In this document: positions 1 to 10,500 of the stretch, piece by piece
How positions within the stretch are numbered: the first letter of the stretch is position 1
How the letters are laid out: each line of letters starts with the position of its first letter
Assembly: GCA_007026445.1 (NCBI GenBank)
Contig: VDMD01000033.1
Span: forward strand, 62,001-126,000
Direction: 5' to 3'
From: Schizophyllum amplum
Lineage: Eukaryota > Basidiomycota > Agaricomycetes > Agaricales > Schizophyllaceae
Length of the DNA: 64,000 bases
Translations under genes and position numbers: made by a program
Notes under the pieces: generated by a model
The model's input: only the letters and a program-made list of their open reading frames with translations
Database searches by the model: none
What the model was told of the DNA's origin: nothing

Positions 1-1308
1 CCTCAAGCCGATCTTCATCTTCCCCGCGCACGTCTCGTGCATAAAAGCTGTTGCAGCGTCGCCTCACGGCGGCAAATGGCTCGCCAGTGGGAGCTCGGAC
101 GAAATCATCAAAGTATGGGACCTCCGCCGGCGCAAGGAGATCGGTGGACTCATGCACCATGAAGGTGCGTATCTGCATATACAGCGGTATTCATCGTCTG
201 ACTCTCATGCCAGGTTCAATAACACAGTTGGACTTCCCCTCCCGATCGCACCTGCTCTCTGCGTCTGAAGACGGTACACTCTGCTTGTTCCGCTCGCGAG
301 ACTGGGTCGTCTTGCGTGCCTTGCGGGGTCACAAGGGCCGCGTCAACTCTGTCGCTGCTCATCCTTCGGGAAAGGTGGCGCTGAGTGTGGGCAAGGACCG
401 TACCCTGCGCATGTGGGATCTTATGCGCGGCAAAGGACGTGCAAGTACCAAACTGCCGAAAGGTGAAATATCATCTTTGCTCTCCGACCACCCGCGTAAG
501 CTGACTACTCTGCACTAGAGGGCGAAGTAGTGCGCTGGTCTATGGACGGCAAGCTCTTCATTGTACAGTCAGGCTCTACCATCGATGTGTATACCCTCGT
601 ACGCGCCGGTTGCCCTTTGGCATATGCGATCAAGAACTTGACTTCGCATTACAGGAAATGTCCCTAATCCACACCATCACACATCCTTCCCGCGTGCATG
701 ACGTCCGGTTCTGCAAACGCGTCAATGGTGAGGGCGAAGTCCTGCTTGTCGGCGCGGAAGACAAACTTTTGTCCGTCTACGCCGTGTCAACGGACCCCGA
801 CGTACGCCCTACAATGGTAGCGAAAATGACTGGGCATGCGAATCGGTACGTGTCCTACTTCGATACGTGCATGGAACAATTCAGTTGATCATCGTCTAGG
901 GTAAAATCATTCCAAACTTTGTCCATCGCCCTGCCGGACGGAACGCCGACCACCGTGGTCTGCACAGTATCTTCCGATGGCAGGCTCAATGCGTATAATT
1001 TGGGCGAACTACCTGCGGCGTCTGCGTCGACGATCGTGGAGCTGGAGCCGGCGGGCACATATGACTCGAAGGGTACACGGTTCACCTGCGTCACTGTCGC
1101 CGACGGGGACGTCGAGGTCGCGAAACTGCTCGTCAGCAAACGCAAGCGTACCGAGGAGCATCTGGAGTCGGGCGAGGAGAGCGAAGACAAAGAAGACGAC
1201 GAGGACGGCGAGGAGTGGGCGCCCATAGCCAACACGCAGGAAGGAGTGTCCGAGGGAGAAGAAGAGGAAGAGGAAGAGGAGGGGGAGGAAGAAATGGAAA
1301 GTGACTGA
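1..1308 (+). CDS. MAK11: Mak11/PAK1IP1-like WD40 protein, 5'-truncated
   Basis: The window opens inside this gene; the reading frame starts at base 2. Mak11 (human PAK1IP1) is a nucleolar WD40 protein needed for 60S ribosome biogenesis. Seen: WD repeats including LASGSSDEIIKVWDLRRRK, LLSASEDGTLCLF and a GHKGRVNSVAAHPSGKVAL block followed by KDRTLRMWDL, which is the most diagnostic part of the family. The tail is highly acidic (runs of E and D after a KRKR patch), as expected for a nucleolar factor. Four introns fit: about 165-213, 463-518, 599-654 and 846-899; each splice keeps the frame. The stop TGA is at 1306-1308. The N-terminal repeats lie outside the window. A transposon begins about 220 bp downstream. 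Confidence 0.88.
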
Positions 1309-1521
1309 TCATCCAACCTGTGCTATGCCTTCGTCTACTTACCATGTTAGCATGAGAGTCATCTATGACTCTAATCCGTCTAACTTGTGCGTGCTGTAGC
1401 TGAAGCTGAGGGTCGCCAGTGAACTCAGTCGTGCATAGCAGCATAGAGCAGCATACGGGCTCAGCTCAACCTCGTTTGATGACCGGACACATAGACTATG
1501 ATCGCCGGATAATGTGTTCTT

Positions 1522-1530
1522 GGCGCCCTC
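1522..1530. repeat. 9-bp target-site duplication, left copy
   Basis: GGCGCCCTC directly abuts the left terminal inverted repeat and recurs in the same orientation at 2607-2615. Confidence 0.9.
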
Positions 1531-1900
1531 CAGGCTCCTACCCACCCGGCACGGCAGGTAGGGTCTTATACTGAGGGAGAGGGCGACAAGAGGAAGAGGA
1601 ACATACCTAAATAGAACTAGCATAAGAAGCCTGTCACTTATTTGATCCGACCCATTTCACCCTTACCTGCCTTAGCCGGCTGGCCAAATACATATACAAA
1701 CAAGCGGGCCGCGGCGCGCCGCCGCTCCCAAAATCGAACGCGCGAAAGCGACGACCCCGCTGAAAAACGCCGTTGACCACAGCGACGCGCGATTCGCTGC
1801 CTGAAATCTCGCAGGTGGGCGTATATAGTACCACTGTAATGTAAATAGCCCTTTTCCCCTCCAAAAACGAGGCACAAAATTTCATGTCGACAAACTCGCG
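1531..1900 (+). repeat. Left terminal inverted repeat of the 1531-2606 element
   Basis: The 370-bp arm is the reverse complement of 2237-2606. It contains a mirrored TATAAG-like box (CTTATA at 1565-1570) and a very GC-rich core around 1710-1760. Confidence 0.9.
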
Positions 1901-2236
1901 CTGACCCTCGCGCTGTTTGCTGCGTTGGAGGCGTTGGACGGTTTCGCCTCCGCTGCCTTCTCTCCAATGTACTCAAATGAATGCAAGAAGTAAACTACGA
2001 ACTCTTGCAGACCTTTCTGAGGCAGAGAACACGTCTTTTGGCCCCCTGCCGCGTGATGACAGAGTCGACGATGCGGTGCCCACCCACAACCTGCTCGCCA
2101 GTCGCAGCTTTGAGCTGCCTAGGTATCTTTGGGCGGGTCAAAAGTCTCTCAGGACAATATTCAAGCTCTTTTCAGGCTGTCCTACGACGCCTGACCACCT
2201 GTGTCGTTTGCTACGGCACGAACACATCATGTTCGA

Positions 2237-2606
2237 CGCGAGTTTGTCGACATGAAATTTTGTGCCTCGTTTTTGGAGGGGAAAAGGGCTATTTACATTA
2301 CAGTGGTACTATATACGCCCACCTGCGAGATTTCAGGCAGCGAATCGCGCGTCGCTGTGGTCAACGGCGTTTTTCAGCGGGGTCGTCGCTTTCGCGCGTT
2401 CGATTTTGGGAGCGGCGGCGCGCCGCGGCCCGCTTGTTTGTATATGTATTTGGCCAGCCGGCTAAGGCAGGTAAGGGTGAAATGGGTCGGATCAAATAAG
2501 TGACAGGCTTCTTATGCTAGTTCTATTTAGGTATGTTCCTCTTCCTCTTGTCGCCCTCTCCCTCAGTATAAGACCCTACCTGCCGTGCCGGGTGGGTAGG
2601 AGCCTG
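2237..2606 (-). repeat. Right terminal inverted repeat of the 1531-2606 element
   Basis: The 370-bp arm is the reverse complement of 1531-1900. Near its outer end a pyrimidine-rich stretch is followed by TATAAG (2567-2572), about 160 bp upstream of the next start codon. Confidence 0.9.
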
Positions 2607-2615
2607 GGCGCCCTC
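2607..2615. repeat. 9-bp target-site duplication, right copy
   Basis: GGCGCCCTC, identical to 1522-1530 and immediately outside the right terminal inverted repeat. Confidence 0.9.
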
Positions 2616-2732
2616 GGGCTTCTCCCTTCACTTTGTTTGCGTCTGCTGCCCGTCAAGCAAGTTCCCTCGTCCGACGACTGCTCTTCCTCCACGGATATTG
2701 TCCGATACGGTCTCTGCATACACTGCGTCGCT

Positions 2733-5046
2733 ATGTCGGGCAACCCGGTCAAGACCGAAAGTGGAGGCACTGCTGTATCACCACCGCCGGTATACAATGC
2801 GGGCTACGTGCAGGACTTAGAGGCCCAACTTTTTCAAGTGAGGGAAGAACTACGACTCTCGAATGCGCGCAGGGAAGAGAACGCACGCGGTGGGCTGAAG
2901 AACGCGCGCTTTGGGAGGCGGAACGCACCCGGCTCTTGGAAGAGAAAGATGCACTGCGTCAGGAAGGAGAGCGGACCATGATGGATATAAAGGCCGCGAA
3001 CAGGTCTCCTAAAGTGACGTCGGTACGTAGCTATCGCCTCAAGCATACGCCTGTTCTGACTCCGGCACAGAACAATAAGAGACAGAGGTCAGTCCAACAG
3101 AGGGACGCTCCTGAGATCATCGAAGTGCGTTCCACTTCCTATCTTTTGTCGGACTTTTATCGATGCATCATAGCTAGATGACTCTGAAGGCGAACAAGGG
3201 AAAGCCGCATCCACCTCGAGTGTCGGGAAAGAACAAGACGATCATGCCGGCCGACATCTGGCGACACCCGTCAGTAACGTCGTCAGTCGATTGCCAACAC
3301 CCTCAGACACCGCTCCGCGATCATCCACTCCGGAGACAAGTGTCAGGAGAAGTGACCGCCAACGACGCCCTACGAATCGCCTTGTCCAGTCGGGCATATT
3401 GCCCTATCACACTAGGGAGGAAAAGGACCAGAAGTTAGAGCTGTTTGATCAAGTGGCGAATGAAGACAACAAAGGGAGCGTGAAGAACTCTACAGCTCTT
3501 CCCAGAAGCAACAAGAGAAAGCGAATCAAGCAGGAGGACGCCACGGACGCCCCAAAGGTGTGTCCAGCACCGCTTCTTGGTTTGTGGCACCGTCATTGAT
3601 GGCCGCAACAGCTCGAAGGCGACGACGATGACCGAGGAGAAAGCACTTCATCTGCGTCGACCGTGAAAGCCGAAGACGACGAGCCTGACTTTGCACATCC
3701 TGCCACGCCTGTCAGCGATGGCGCCGATCGACCATCGACTCCGTTGGGCGTTGCTCCGACGGTGCCGGGTCTCAGGAATCGTCAGGGCACGAAGGCTTCG
3801 CGCTCCCGGGCTCGTGGAACGTCATCAACGAGCCCGTCTGCGACTAAGGAGGAAGAGGCCCCCGAAGAGCTGCAGCTGATGCTGACGACAAAGGAAAAGG
3901 ACGTCAACGGCCGAGAGATCGAAGGTTTTCGTGAGGTCACCTTGACCAAACCGGAGAAGGGCGACGTTCTCTGGGACTTGGGTCCGCTGAACCTCGGGCC
4001 TGTCGGGGATATACTGGAACCGGTCTATCAAAGAGTTTTCAAACGAACGGTCCTGCATTATGTAAGCCCAGGACTGCAGCAGGTCTGGTATTCGACAGCT
4101 CATCTCGAAACTGCAGGCATTCGGAGGAAATCTTATGAAGACGTTTCCTAATGAAAACAGACTGCCATACTAGTAAGACCCTAGGTTCGCGCACATCCAG
4201 TTCCTCATATTCTCCAGTGCTGCATTCAACTCGTTGTGGAACCCTCAGCTCCCGGATCGCCCTGGTACACACGGCATCGCTTTCGGGGAAGGAGCTTGCC
4301 GGGAGGAGCTGCTGCCCGTGTTCGTGTCTGTCCCCGGCAACAACTGGTTGTACTATGGTCATTACTCCACGAAGTTATATGGGCACCTACACCCTTCGCA
4401 AATGGCCCGGATCCCCCGATCGTCTCTCGTTGAAATCGCTCAAGATTACGTTACAAAGAAATGGGCCCAAAAGAAAGTCGACAAACGAAATGAGATCAAC
4501 AAGAGACAGGCGACGAAGCAGCGCATACCCTTTCGACCCATCTTGAGCACGCTGGACGACATGATGGCCGCTTTCCTGGACGGTCGGATGGTCATGATGT
4601 TCGCCATCTTGGAATTCGCTCATTACGATACGAACTGGTTCCGACACCTGATCACGGCGGAGAAGGCTGGCTGTCGCATCACGCCCGAGACCTTCGAGGA
4701 GAAGAAGGAGAAGAAGACGAAGGAGGAGGAGAAGAAGAAGCAGAAGAAGACGAAGGAGCAGGGGATAAAGTCTCAAGCGTTACCGCCTCGCAAGAAGCGC
4801 AAGACGGCGTCTCGGAAGGAGGTCACTACCAAGGACGAAAGCGACTCCGAAGTCGAGTTTATGGGGCGGGGTACCTCTTCGTCGACGGGGAGAGCGCTGC
4901 GGTCGAAAACCAAATCGTCTATTGGCCAGCGCCAGGGGAGTATTGCGGATTTGGTTTCTGATGATGACATCGACGACTCTAACAACGGCTTGGGTAGTAA
5001 CGATGGGAGCGGCGAGGATATCGGGTCCGACAACGATATGTGTTAG
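2733..5046 (+). CDS. DUF6697-like fungal protein with coiled coil and basic/acidic tail
   Basis: Function unknown. The start ATG at 2733 opens MSGNPVKTESGG. A heptad-like coiled coil follows (VREELRLSNARREE, then RTRWAEERALWEAERTRLLE), interrupted near 2880 by a frame break equivalent to one missing A. A long disordered S/T/P/K-rich linker leads to the conserved block FAHIQFLIFSSAAFNSLWN, PGTHGIAFG, PVFVSVPGNNWLYYGHY and LVEIAQDYVTKKWAQ, which I recognise as resembling the agaricomycete DUF6697 domain (from memory, moderate certainty). The C-terminus is strongly charged: a KKEKKTKEEEKKKQKK run, a PRKKRKTASRK nuclear-type signal, then an acidic DSDSEVEF/DDDIDD end. This suggests a nuclear protein. 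Several introns are needed, for example 3126-3177 and one ending near 4185. The transposon at 1531-2606 sits directly in its upstream region. Confidence 0.7.
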
Positions 5047-5262
5047 GGTACCACAATCTTCATGCCCTGCGTTTTGAACTCAGTCCGATGACTCCGCTCC
5101 AATTGGACGACGGACTCCCGAGATGTGGGTCCATAACATTGATTTCACGTGACTTACACTGATCGGTATTTCGGACCGTTTGTTCGTTGGGCTTTGACCT
5201 CAACGCGGGCCTTGAGTCTTGACCGCAACGGTCAACCCTGCCGCAACCTGACCCCGATCCTC

Positions 5263-7226
5263 ATGAGTGACGACGCGCCGTTGAAATGCTCGAACCGCCA
5301 CCGTTCTGTAGCATGTCTCATGCAGCGGGAACCCGTCTCCCTCGACACCCTACCCTACGAACTCCTTGCTTACATCGCCAGCTATGCTCACAACTGGGAG
5401 AAATTGCCTATGAGGCTCAGCATATACGGCGTCTTGGCCAGAACGAGTCGGCGACTACGGGCCTTCGCGTATCCTCTATCTATCGCTCACATCGTGCTAT
5501 CGCCAAGGCAATCTCGCTATTGCAAGTCGGACGTTAGTTACATGCATGCGCAGATGCTATTTCGCGACTTACATGAATGCGACGCGTTTCGCCATGTACG
5601 GTAGGTGACCTCGCCGGATAAGGCGTATACGTTGATGATAATATGTGTAGGAGCATACAATGCGGCCCAAGGACATACCCGTCAATCGGTTATGACGACA
5701 CGACCACCAGGCGGCCCGCGGATTCTGTACTCCTCGACCTATCCGTACTATACTCGCCGGAGGATCTGCGTGACTTCGTCTGTTTGTACAGCACCTGCAC
5801 TCCCGACACGCAAACTCTCAAGCATTCGAAAAACATGCAGTCGATGTCGTTTATGTGGCGCGGCGTCACCTTACCGGATCTCAGGCCGTTCCCAAGGTTG
5901 AAGACACTGCGATTACAGACGCCGTACGACATCGGCGATAGCTTCCACCTCCCGCCGCCGCGGAAGCTGGTGTGGCGCATTCCATACTTGACGACGCTGG
6001 TCATTCACGGGCCGCGCTCGCTCCCGCGCTCTTGGACGCTCGCCCTGCACGAGGCTTGCCCGCGACTGCGTGTAATCAGCCTGCAAGATACGCGGGTGAC
6101 GCCGGAAGAGGTTTTCCACATCATCGCGAACAATTCCGGCATTGAGGAGGGTAATTTCAGCTGGCACAGCCAGACTTGCTTCAGTCAGCCGCTGCTCCTC
6201 GGACACATCATGCGCGCGATCCAAGGCGAGGGCAGCTGGACTCGGTCGCTTTCGCAGTCGCACGACAATCCGTGCCGCAAGAACCCCAGCTGGCTGTCAA
6301 GGGAAGCGTGGAAGCTCGTGCGCGTCAGCGGGTTCGCATTTGCGCGCTCGCGCAATGGTGACGAAGCTGAAGCGCCGTTCACGGTCAACGGTCTCGTTCT
6401 GCAGCAGGCAATCGATCGACCGGCAAGCGAGGCTCCCAGCGATGATCTGTCTATCGTTCTCTCGCAACTACCTATCTTACCTGGTATGTCCCAGGTGCAG
6501 CATCTGGCGCTGCATATAACGTCCTGGCCGTTGGTTGGATGCAGCACGTTTGATGAATGGGCGGTGAGTGTATGTTTCCGGCTAAATTCACATAGAAACT
6601 GACGACTGTCTCCCTATCAGGCTCTTCTGGCTCGATATCTCAGTCACTGGTCGGCGATTCGTACTGTCCGACTGAAGTGCGACCTCCTGCCCTGCAAGTG
6701 GGATCCAGTCAGCAATTACGCTGTGCTCGACGACGTGGAACCGCCTATTCCAGACCGCGGTGACGGTGACTATGGAACTCTAGAGAGTGCTTTGAGGACG
6801 ATGGAGGAACAGGTGACTATCGAGCCAGGTATGCACGGGCTTGTAGAAGGCCTACGTACGTTCCTTGGCGATGATTCTCCCATTCTCTACAACCGCGACG
6901 GCATTCTCAACGGGGATCTTTTACTGATACCAGTATGGGAGGATCGGCACTACGTGCAAGTTGCGAAAGGGGTGCGGCGGATTGCAACTGCTTGTCCACT
7001 GCTGGAGGAGTTCAAGTTGCATACATGCGTCGACCTCACCATGGACCCAGTTTGGACCTGGAAAATCAGGAGAAAAAAGGAATGGAAAGACGAAGGACAG
7101 AGTGTATACCAGGTCGTTGGTGATTTATTGTGGGAGGGCTGTCTCAAGGGTAGGCCCTTTACCTTTGAGAACCTAGTAGGACAAGAGCTCCAGCAAGCGG
7201 AGCTGTCGGACATTAGAGAGGGTTAA
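5263..7226 (+). CDS. F-box-like / leucine-rich protein
   Basis: Putative substrate-recognition subunit of an SCF ubiquitin ligase. The start is ATG 5263. An F-box-like segment follows (SLDTLPYELLAYIASYAHNW ... YGVLARTSRRLRAFAYPLS). The rest consists of irregular leucine-rich strands such as FPRLKTLRLQTPYDIGDSF, IPYLTTLVIHGPRSL and ACPRLRVISLQDTRVTPEEV. Introns fit at about 5602-5651 (after FRHV) and about 6564-6620, giving a protein of about 580 residues. The stop is at 7224-7226. The spacing to neighbours is short and no partner gene is apparent. Fungal F-box proteins diverge fast, so the target cannot be named. The family is fairly certain, the exact start less so. Confidence 0.72.
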
Positions 7227-7562
7227 TCCAGTCTATTCAAGTGTATGACCCATGTGAAGCGGGTACTTATCAAGGGTGCTAGCTGAATGGCTTGTGAGTC
7301 ACTCCTGCTGTATACTGCGGGCGTCAAACAGGACGTCGCGACTTGGAAGTTGAACTTCGTCGGCGGTGGCAGAACCCCGAGCGCCCGAATCGGCAAGTAT
7401 TCCCCACGCACGAAACCGGCGCGGGAGATGGATTCTGTATGTGCTCCTCGGTTTCCAACTTCCATCTCGACGTCCTCATTTGCGGCGCGCGCTCACTCTT
7501 ATACGCACATTAGGGCGCGGTACGGCTCTCGGCAACTCTGCTTTGAGCCCTCACAACGCGCG
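7227..7562 (+). other. Intergenic region, ROM2 upstream sequence
   Basis: 336 bp between the F-box-like gene and the Rho1 GEF. It presumably carries the GEF promoter and 5' UTR. I see no RNA gene, repeat or convincing TATA box. Confidence 0.5.
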
Positions 7563-10500
7563 ATGTCAACCGCAGCAAAGGGCCGGTCCCGCGCGCCATT
7601 GGACCGCGATCTGCAACGATTATACGACGAAGTTTGGGCGGGCTTTGCAGAGGAGGCACCGGCGCCAGACCCATCATGGTCGAGCTCGATAGACAAGGAC
7701 CTGGATAATGTGTACAATCTGTACGCGGGGCAAGGGAGCCCTGATCCCGGCAGCGCAGCGACTCGTGAGTACATCTGCCCAGTTACTCCCCTCCTACATT
7801 GGGCTCCCTCCAATGTTCATCACTGTCATGGCATCTTTAAGATACCACCACAATGCGCTTCAACGCTATGCTGCAGAATGCTGAATCATCCTTAGTCTCC
7901 TACACACCTTCTCCTCCCCCGCCGCCTCCTTCTCAGTCACCTCCATACGCCGCCAGACCTTCCTCGTCCCCACGCTCCTCAAATACGAGACGTCTTCCGC
8001 CGACGCCATTAATGTCTATGCCGGAGCCGGAGCTGCATCAAGACCCCCCACGAGCGTATACGCAAGGCTCACAGTCCAGTGTGTCTTCATCATCGGGATC
8101 GTATCGACCAAACATGAGTTCGTCCGAGTCGTACCCAAGCTCGTCGACATCCTACAACTCATCCTACTCCTCCAAATCATCCGACCTTCGCCACACGACG
8201 TCCGCCAAGGGGCGGCGCCTACCTCCAACTCCACGTCCGACCACTGCTGACGGCTCAAGACAACACGTATCTGGCTCACGCACTCCCACGCGCCCGGGTA
8301 CCTCCCCTGGACCAGCTTCACCCACTGTCGCAAAAGGCAGGTCAAACGGAACCAGCTACGACGACAAGTACAACGGTCGCACCAGAGACTACGAGCCAAG
8401 CGGCTACGACGATGGTCGCACGAACGGTTATGATGACCGCCGCGCAGCATTTCACCGCCAGCCGCCACCGCCAAAGCCTGCTGTGACCGTGCAGGATACA
8501 GAACCTATGGATCGCTCAAAATCGTACGGGTACAGAGCCGACGAGCCAGCGGTTAGCGGCCACGCACGCTATGGTCGTGCAGCATCCAATAGCCTTGAAG
8601 TGCCGGGAGGGAAAGTAGGCCTTCCAAGGAGTCCGAGCCCGAACACGGACCAACGCTTCTACCGTCACCGTGCCGAGTCCTCAGTGAGCGTGCAGCCTGC
8701 CGCGGAAGTGTTAAATTCTTGTGAGTCGTAAAATATGATCGCGACGTGATGTCGGTATTGAGTCTTAGTAGATGCCGGCGTGGAACGCACCCCTTCTGCG
8801 TGTTCCCAGGTGGACTACGTCGTCTCTAGCCCTCCCTGGCAAGCACCTTCGGCTCCTTACGACCCCTACTCGGAAAGCGCGTCTACACATAGTGTCGCCC
8901 GTGAAGACACTTCGTACATTATGCCGTCCCCCGAACCTGCGCCGGCCTCTTACAGTGATCATACGACATACGAGACCGATGCGGCTGCCGGCGGGCTCGT
9001 CGTTCGTCGCCCGTCCGAGATGTTGCGTGATCTAGCTCGTGAAGATGGAGCAGACCACTACGATGATCTTCAGGAGGAATACTGGGAAGATGAGGATGAG
9101 GACGACGAATCGCGCTTCGTGAACTACTCGCTTTTGTCGCACCTTGCGGTTCAACTGCGTGACAAAGTCCCGCGAGGGACGCACGTCAAGGGTAGCATCC
9201 CGTACCCCAGCGCATTCACCGGCAAAGACATCGTCTCCACCATCCAAGCGCAGATCCAACGCGAACTCGTCATCGTTCATGGCATCTCTACGAATGACCG
9301 ACGTGCGGCGCTAAAGGTCGCACGCAGTCTGCAGAGCCAGCTCTTCTTCTATGAGGTCGAGTGGGGGTCGAGGATACTGCAGGACGGAGTAGAGGACGTA
9401 TACATGTTCATGGATGACTTGGACGGTGCGAGCGAGGGTCGTGAGCGGGAAGAGCTACCCACCGGCCTTGTGACAATGCTGGCGCGATGCTATACGCCAG
9501 GCTGTGGGGAGACCGAAGGCCCTTGCTATGCGTACAGTTGTCCGCGTAAGGTGCGTTCCTCTCTGTCGTTCTTATCATGTACACACAAGGCTCATAGCTC
9601 GTGGCAGGGTGGCATCGTAGCACTCCTGGAAGATACCGTGGAAGCACCTGTCGAGCCAGTGGAGCGGGACTGGATTGGCGGTCTTGCTCCGGAACTTCTT
9701 GACAACTTGCCAGAATCTGAACGGAACAGGCAAACGTGCGTGACCTTGGAGGAATGCTATTGCACTCCTTCAACTGATTACATGCTTTCAGTATCATCCA
9801 CAAAGTCATCGCCAAGGAGGAAACATATCTGCAAGATCTGGACATCGTGGAGTCAGCGTTCATCAAGCCACTGCGGAACGCGAACCCGCCTGTCATAGCT
9901 TCAGATATGGTATGCCAGTTCTCTGTCGCGAGAGCGCTATGTACTGACACATCGCCAGCTGGAGGACTTTATTGACGACGTCTTCCACAACATCCTCGAC
10001 CTGCGCGAGTGCAATCGAAGGCTACTGGAAGTCCTACACGTCCGACAACGAGAACAGACCCCGGTTATACAGTATGTGGGGGACATATTCCTCGTTGCTG
10101 CCGCCGAATTCGAGCTCGCGTACCCGATCTACATTGGACATCATCCCATGGCAGAGAAGCGACTCAAAGACGAAACGGACAACAACCCGGAGCTACGCCT
10201 GTTTTTGGAGGTCAGTGAGCATACTCGCCTCATGCAAATGCCTGACGTCAGTTAGCAATGCGCGCGAAACTGTGCACGCGGAGAAGACCAGGCGCGACTG
10301 GATCTCAAGCATTTCCTCAATCGGCCTTCGGAACACTTGCAGAAATATCCTGTGTTGCTGGAGGCCATTCAGAACGAGACCACCGAGGGCAACGCCGACG
10401 CCGATTATCTCAAGAACGCCATCGATGCGCTCAAGAACCTGCAGTCCGCCGCGCAGCTGCGAACTTTCCAGTCTGCTATGGGCAAGGGTACACCCGGCAA

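Larger units (their letters stand above)
1531..2606. mobile_element. Non-autonomous DNA transposon with 370-bp TIRs and 9-bp TSD (Mutator-like)
   Basis: A 1,076-bp element made of two inverted arms, 1531-1900 and 2237-2606, around a 336-bp unique centre (1901-2236). Mirror positions sum to 4137 across the arms, so no indel separates them, and the deduced peptides of the two arms are identical. Ends are CAGGCTCC...GGAGCCTG. A perfect 9-bp direct repeat (GGCGCCCTC) flanks the element, proving integration of a discrete unit. No transposase frame is present, so movement would depend on a partner elsewhere. Long TIRs plus a 9-bp duplication are typical of Mutator-like elements; a KDZ-type element, common in basidiomycetes, is the main alternative. 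Near-identical arms imply recent insertion. It lies between MAK11 and the DUF6697-like gene. Confidence 0.85.

Noticed and set aside
1634..2503. Identical 83- to 172-codon open frames in the two arms as protein genes
   Set aside because: They exist only because the arms are inverted copies; composition is not protein-like and no motif is present.
1531..2606. The large palindrome as an assembly artefact (chimeric fold-back read)
   Set aside because: A fold-back artefact would not create a matching 9-bp direct repeat just outside both arms, nor a unique 336-bp centre.
2838..2872. A 35-nt intron in the DUF6697-like gene
   Set aside because: Removing it would delete a good coiled-coil heptad segment; a single missing base near 2880 joins the two coiled-coil frames without loss.
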